Assembly (NCBI GenBank): GCA_937989875.1
Contig: CALKBO010000044.1
Location: forward strand, 1 to 7,434
DNA from: an uncultured Collinsella sp.
Lineage (GTDB): Bacteria > Actinomycetota > Coriobacteriia > Coriobacteriales > Coriobacteriaceae
DNA: 7,434 nt
Direction of reading: 5' to 3'
Shown in pieces: positions 4,642-7,434 of this stretch. A program made the position numbers and the translations under genes. Numbering within the stretch: the stretch's first letter is position 1; the number at the start of each line of letters is the position of its first letter. The notes beneath the pieces are model-generated. The model was not told where the DNA came from. It ran no database searches and was given only the letters and a program-made list of their open reading frames with translations.

Positions 4642-7215
4642 CTAGAACGTCTGCTCGTAGTCGCTGTGCTTTTTGGCCGAACGCACCAGGAACTCCTGGT
4701 TGGTGTTGGTGCCCTTAAGACCCTTGATAAACGACGCAGCTGCGCGCTCGGTGTTGTTCATGCCGGCAAGAATGCGACGCAGGCCAAAAACAAACGGACG
4801 CATCTGCTCGTCGACCAACAGGTCCTCATTACGCGTACCGGAGGCAACGGGGTCGATAGCCGGGAAGATGCGACGGTCGGCCAAGTCGCGGTCGAGCTTA
4901 AGTTCCATGTTGCCGGTGCCCTTGAACTCCTCGAAGATGACCTCGTCCATCTTGGAACCGGTGTCGATGAGGGCAGAGGCCAGGATGGTGAGCGAGCCAC
5001 CGTTCTCGATATTACGGGCTGCGCCCAGGAAGCGCTTGGGCGGATACAGCGCCGCCGAATCGACGCCGCCCGAAAGGATACGGCCCGAGGCGGGCGCCGC
5101 CAAGTTGTAGGCGCGGGCAAGACGCGTGATGGAGTCGAGCACCACCACGACATCGCCGCCCAGCTCCACGATGCGCTTGGCGCGCTCGATGACGAGCTCT
5201 GCCACACGAGTGTGGTTGTCGGCGGGCATATCGAAGGTCGACGCCACAACCTCGCCCTTGATGGAACGCTGCATATCGGTAACCTCTTCGGGGCGCTCGT
5301 CGACGAGCAGGCAGATGAGGTGCACCTCGGGGTTGTTAATCGAGATAGACTGGCAGATCTTCTTGAGGATTGTGGTCTTGCCGGCCTTGGGCGGGGACAC
5401 GATCAAGCCACGCTGACCCTTGCCGATCGGCGACACGATGTCGATGGCGCGACCGGTAATGGAGTCCTTGCCATGCTCCATGCGCAGCGGCTCGTTGGGA
5501 TAGACCGGGGTGAGGTCACCGAACTTGGGGCGGTTGCGAATCTGCTCGGGGTCTAGACCGTTGACGGTCGTGATTTTGGCGAGGCCGGCGCGCTTGTCGC
5601 CGCCGCGCGAAGGACGAAGCGAGCCCTCGATGACGTCGCCCGTGCGCAGACGCGCGGAGCGGATGAGGTAGGCGGGCACGAAGGCGTCGTCGTTGGACTT
5701 CATGTAGCCATGGGCATGGATGATACCGGAGCTGTCCGGACGAATCTGCAGGATGCCCTTGATGTCGCGGAAGCCCTCGGCCTTCGCGGCAGTGGTGTAG
5801 ATCTCCTCGACGAGCTCGGCCTTCTTCTTGCCGGTCGTCTCGATCTCGAACTCCTTGGCCTTCTCGCGCAGCTCGGCGACCTTCATGGCCGCGAGTTCCT
5901 CGCGCGAAAGCGTGGGCTCGGTGGGGGCGGCATTACGCTCCTTGTTGCGCTGCTTGCGATCGCGCTGGCGGTTGCGGCGGTCGTTGTTGCGCTCGTCCTT
6001 GCGCTCGTTGCGCTCGTCGTTACGCTTGTGCTGGCGACGGTTGGGGCGAGCGTTGTCTTCGGCCTCGGCGGGCGCGGCGCCATCGGTTGCGGCGGCGTCG
6101 GCGTTAGCCACAGTATCATCGCTGGCCTCGGCCTTGGAATCGCCCTGCAGCTCGGCCTCGGCCTGCTGCTCGGACGCCTTGGCCTTAGCGGACTTCTTAC
6201 GACCGCGCTTGGGCTTCTCAGACGCAGGCTGTTCGACGTCCTGGGGCTCGGCGGCGTCAGTCGATGCATCGGCGGTCGTCTCGGCGGAATCCTCGGACGC
6301 AGCCTTCTTGGCAGCCTTAGCCTTGGACGTGCGCTTAGCAGCAGTGCGACGGCTGCGACCGGGACGGAGGTCGGCGGGCTCGACATCGGCGGGAGCGGCC
6401 TCGGAAGTCGTAGCATCCTGGACGGGCGCGTCGGCGGCGGTTGCAGACTCGGCGGTCGCCGCAGCATCCCGAGCGGCTGCAGCTGCGGCTGCGGCCTTCT
6501 CTGCCTCGACGAAGGCCTTGGGCTTGCGACCGCGACGGTGCGGGCGCAAAGCCGGATCGACAACGGGAACTTCGCTGGCCTCGACAGGCGCAGCGAGCTC
6601 AACAGGCGATGTGCCCTCCCCTGCCGCGGAACGGACCGAAGCCTCAGTGAGCTCGGGGGTTACCTGATCGACAACCTGCTCGGCCTTAGCAGCCGTGCGA
6701 CGGCGTGTGCGCGGTACCGGCTTCTCGGTCGGCTGGTCGGCGACAGGGGTCTCGGTGGCGGCAGGCGTCTCGGGCACAGACGGAGCTGCAAGCTCGGTCA
6801 GAGCCGCGGCCTCGCGCTCGGCAGCACGACGGCGGGCGCGCACCACCTGAGCCTCGCTAATCTGCGCCAACGCACGTGCCTGCGCGACCTCATCGGAAAT
6901 CGGCGCCGAGGAGTCAGCTGCAACGGTGCGCTTGACGCGCGTCATGCGCGTGGTACGGCGCTTGGGCTTGGTGACCTCCTCGCCGTCAGCAGCAGGCTTG
7001 GCCGTGCGGCGCGTACGCTTGGGCTTTGCCGGAGCAGCCTCCTCACCAGTTGCAGGCACGGCCTTCTCAGCCGTTGCAGGCGTAGGCGTCGAAGCAGCCT
7101 TAGGCGTCTCAGGAGCCGAGGCATGCGCGGGCGCCGCGACCTGGTCCGACGCAACCGGTGCAGCGGGAGCGGCTTGCGTCGTCGTTATTTCGTTTTCTTG
7201 CTGTTGATCAGACAC
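4642..7215 (-). CDS. rho: Transcription termination factor Rho with a long N-terminal extension
   Basis: 857 residues, about twice E. coli Rho (419). Rho is a hexameric RNA helicase that ends transcription. Residues 1-435 are an Ala/Pro/Glu-rich, probably disordered extension with repeated basic boxes and an Arg/Asn/Asp-rich block (390-428). The Rho N-terminal helical domain follows (about 436-480), then the RNA-binding domain (481-560) and the ATPase core. Visible core residues are Walker A PPKAGKT (Lys610, Lys613), DERPEEV (Asp639, Glu640), Walker B VVLDSITRLARAYN (Asp694) and arginine finger Arg795 in SGTR. Offsets to E. coli Lys184, Asp210, Asp265 and Arg366 are identical, so that stretch is gapless. 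Leu637 matches E. coli Leu208; Met there weakens bicyclomycin binding in mycobacteria, so sensitivity is plausible. The RNP1-like aromatic pair is absent. Start: GTG 7215 with a weak purine stretch upstream; a TGA four codons before it excludes extension. Transcribed alone. Confidence 0.96.
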   Translation of the reverse strand: MSDQQQENEITTTQAAPAAPVASDQVAAPAHASAPETPKAASTPTPATAEKAVPATGEEAAPAKPKRTRRTAKPAADGEEVTKPKRRTTRMTRVKRTVAADSSAPISDEVAQARALAQISEAQVVRARRRAAEREAAALTELAAPSVPETPAATETPVADQPTEKPVPRTRRRTAAKAEQVVDQVTPELTEASVRSAAGEGTSPVELAAPVEASEVPVVDPALRPHRRGRKPKAFVEAEKAAAAAAAARDAAATAESATAADAPVQDATTSEAAPADVEPADLRPGRSRRTAAKRTSKAKAAKKAASEDSAETTADASTDAAEPQDVEQPASEKPKRGRKKSAKAKASEQQAEAELQGDSKAEASDDTVANADAAATDGAAPAEAEDNARPNRRQHKRNDERNERKDERNNDRRNRQRDRKQRNKERNAAPTEPTLSREELAAMKVAELREKAKEFEIETTGKKKAELVEEIYTTAAKAEGFRDIKGILQIRPDSSGIIHAHGYMKSNDDAFVPAYLIRSARLRTGDVIEGSLRPSRGGDKRAGLAKITTVNGLDPEQIRNRPKFGDLTPVYPNEPLRMEHGKDSITGRAIDIVSPIGKGQRGLIVSPPKAGKTTILKKICQSISINNPEVHLICLLVDERPEEVTDMQRSIKGEVVASTFDMPADNHTRVAELVIERAKRIVELGGDVVVVLDSITRLARAYNLAAPASGRILSGGVDSAALYPPKRFLGAARNIENGGSLTILASALIDTGSKMDEVIFEEFKGTGNMELKLDRDLADRRIFPAIDPVASGTRNEDLLVDEQMRPFVFGLRRILAGMNNTERAAASFIKGLKGTNTNQEFLVRSAKKHSDYEQTF

Positions 7216-7244
7216 AGTGTTTGCTCAACTTTCTTTTCAAGCCC

Positions 7245-7254
7245 TGTGATCACA
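7245..7254. repeat. TGTGATCACA palindrome in the rho leader
   Basis: A perfect 10-bp palindrome about 30 nt upstream of the rho start. It has the two halves of a CRP half-site but no 6-nt spacer, so it is not a CRP site. It could be a small operator or an RNA stem near the ribosome binding site, or chance. Confidence 0.3.
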
Positions 7255-7358
7255 TGCTCCCTGCATAAACCTTCAGGGCGGCTAAACAGTCTAGTTCCGT
7301 TCAAAACGACGGACATCATTGATCTGTATCGAGATGATTGCGTCATATACGCAGCGTT

Positions 7359-7367
7359 AGTGTAACA
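7359..7367 (-). promoter_or_regulatory. Weak candidate extended -10 promoter for rho
   Basis: On the minus strand TGTTACACT reads as an extended -10 (TGn plus TACACT). No good -35 was found 15-18 nt upstream. If real, it would give a leader of about 135-140 nt before GTG 7215. Long leaders are common for rho because Rho often limits its own expression by terminating in its leader; that role here is inferred only. Confidence 0.3.
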
Positions 7368-7420
7368 CAACCGCCGCCACCCTTGATTGTCATTTTCATT
7401 GCAACAGCCTCAGGACTCAG

Positions 7421-7434
7421 CGCAACGCGTTGCG
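7421..7434. repeat. CGCAACGCGTTGCG palindrome at the window edge
   Basis: A perfect 14-bp palindrome ending exactly at the last base, so it may continue beyond the window. It lies about 205 nt upstream of rho, in sequence without a gene. It could be part of an operator or of the terminator of a neighbouring gene; nothing in the window decides. Confidence 0.35.

Noticed and set aside
5883..6667. Tandem DNA repeats within the rho extension
   Set aside because: The boxes recur at protein level with different codons and irregular spacing; I see no recent DNA-level tandem duplication.
7245..7254. CRP-type binding site in the rho leader
   Set aside because: TGTGATCACA lacks the 6-nt spacer between half-sites that CRP/FNR dimers need.
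5710..7365. Very long plus-strand open frame (551 codons) opposite rho
   Set aside because: The translation is a Leu/Gly/Arg-rich composition artefact of the GC-rich Ala/Lys/Glu codons of the Rho extension. It has no ribosome binding site or domain, and the opposite strand encodes an unmistakable Rho.
7185..7370. 61-codon minus-strand frame overlapping the rho start, considered as a leader peptide
   Set aside because: Its TTG start overlaps the only promoter-like element, internal ATGs have no ribosome binding site, and the peptide shows no recognisable feature.

Overview
The window looks like a chromosomal segment of a GC-rich, Gram-positive-type actinobacterium. Coriobacteriia, such as a Collinsella-like gut species, is my best guess. 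The basis is strong G/C preference at third codon positions, clear purine-rich ribosome binding sites, and a Rho factor with a very long Ala/Pro/Lys/Arg-rich N-terminal extension of the kind known in high-GC actinobacteria. The taxon is inferred, not demonstrated. I see no tRNA, rRNA, CRISPR array, insertion sequence or phage gene.

Layout. Positions 1-142 are the leader of a class I/II PLP aminotransferase (143-1324, +). The leader contains a long inverted repeat that would bury the gene's ribosome binding site, plus a possible 11-codon leader ORF. A Rho-independent terminator follows at 1351-1392. A TATACT promoter then drives a ROK-family sugar kinase of the fructokinase type (1466-2356, +). 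It converges on a minus-strand pair and shares one bidirectional terminator with it (2439-2485).

The minus-strand pair is a two-TM protein of unknown function with a ~400-residue low-complexity cytoplasmic tail (2928-4328), followed 7 bases later by a small VanZ-family membrane protein (2471-2920). A good sigma-A-type promoter (4465-4493) precedes the pair. Upstream of that, rho (4642-7215, -) ends at its own terminator (4573-4604). It has a ~200-base upstream region with a weak candidate promoter and several small palindromes.

The genes do not form one pathway. The window holds four transcription units: amino-acid transamination, sugar phosphorylation, an uncharacterised cell-envelope pair, and the transcription terminator Rho. 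The most interesting signals are the aminotransferase leader (hairpin plus overlapping leader ORF), the periodic basic boxes in the ~435-residue Rho extension, and the missing RNP1-like aromatic pair in the Rho primary RNA-binding site.
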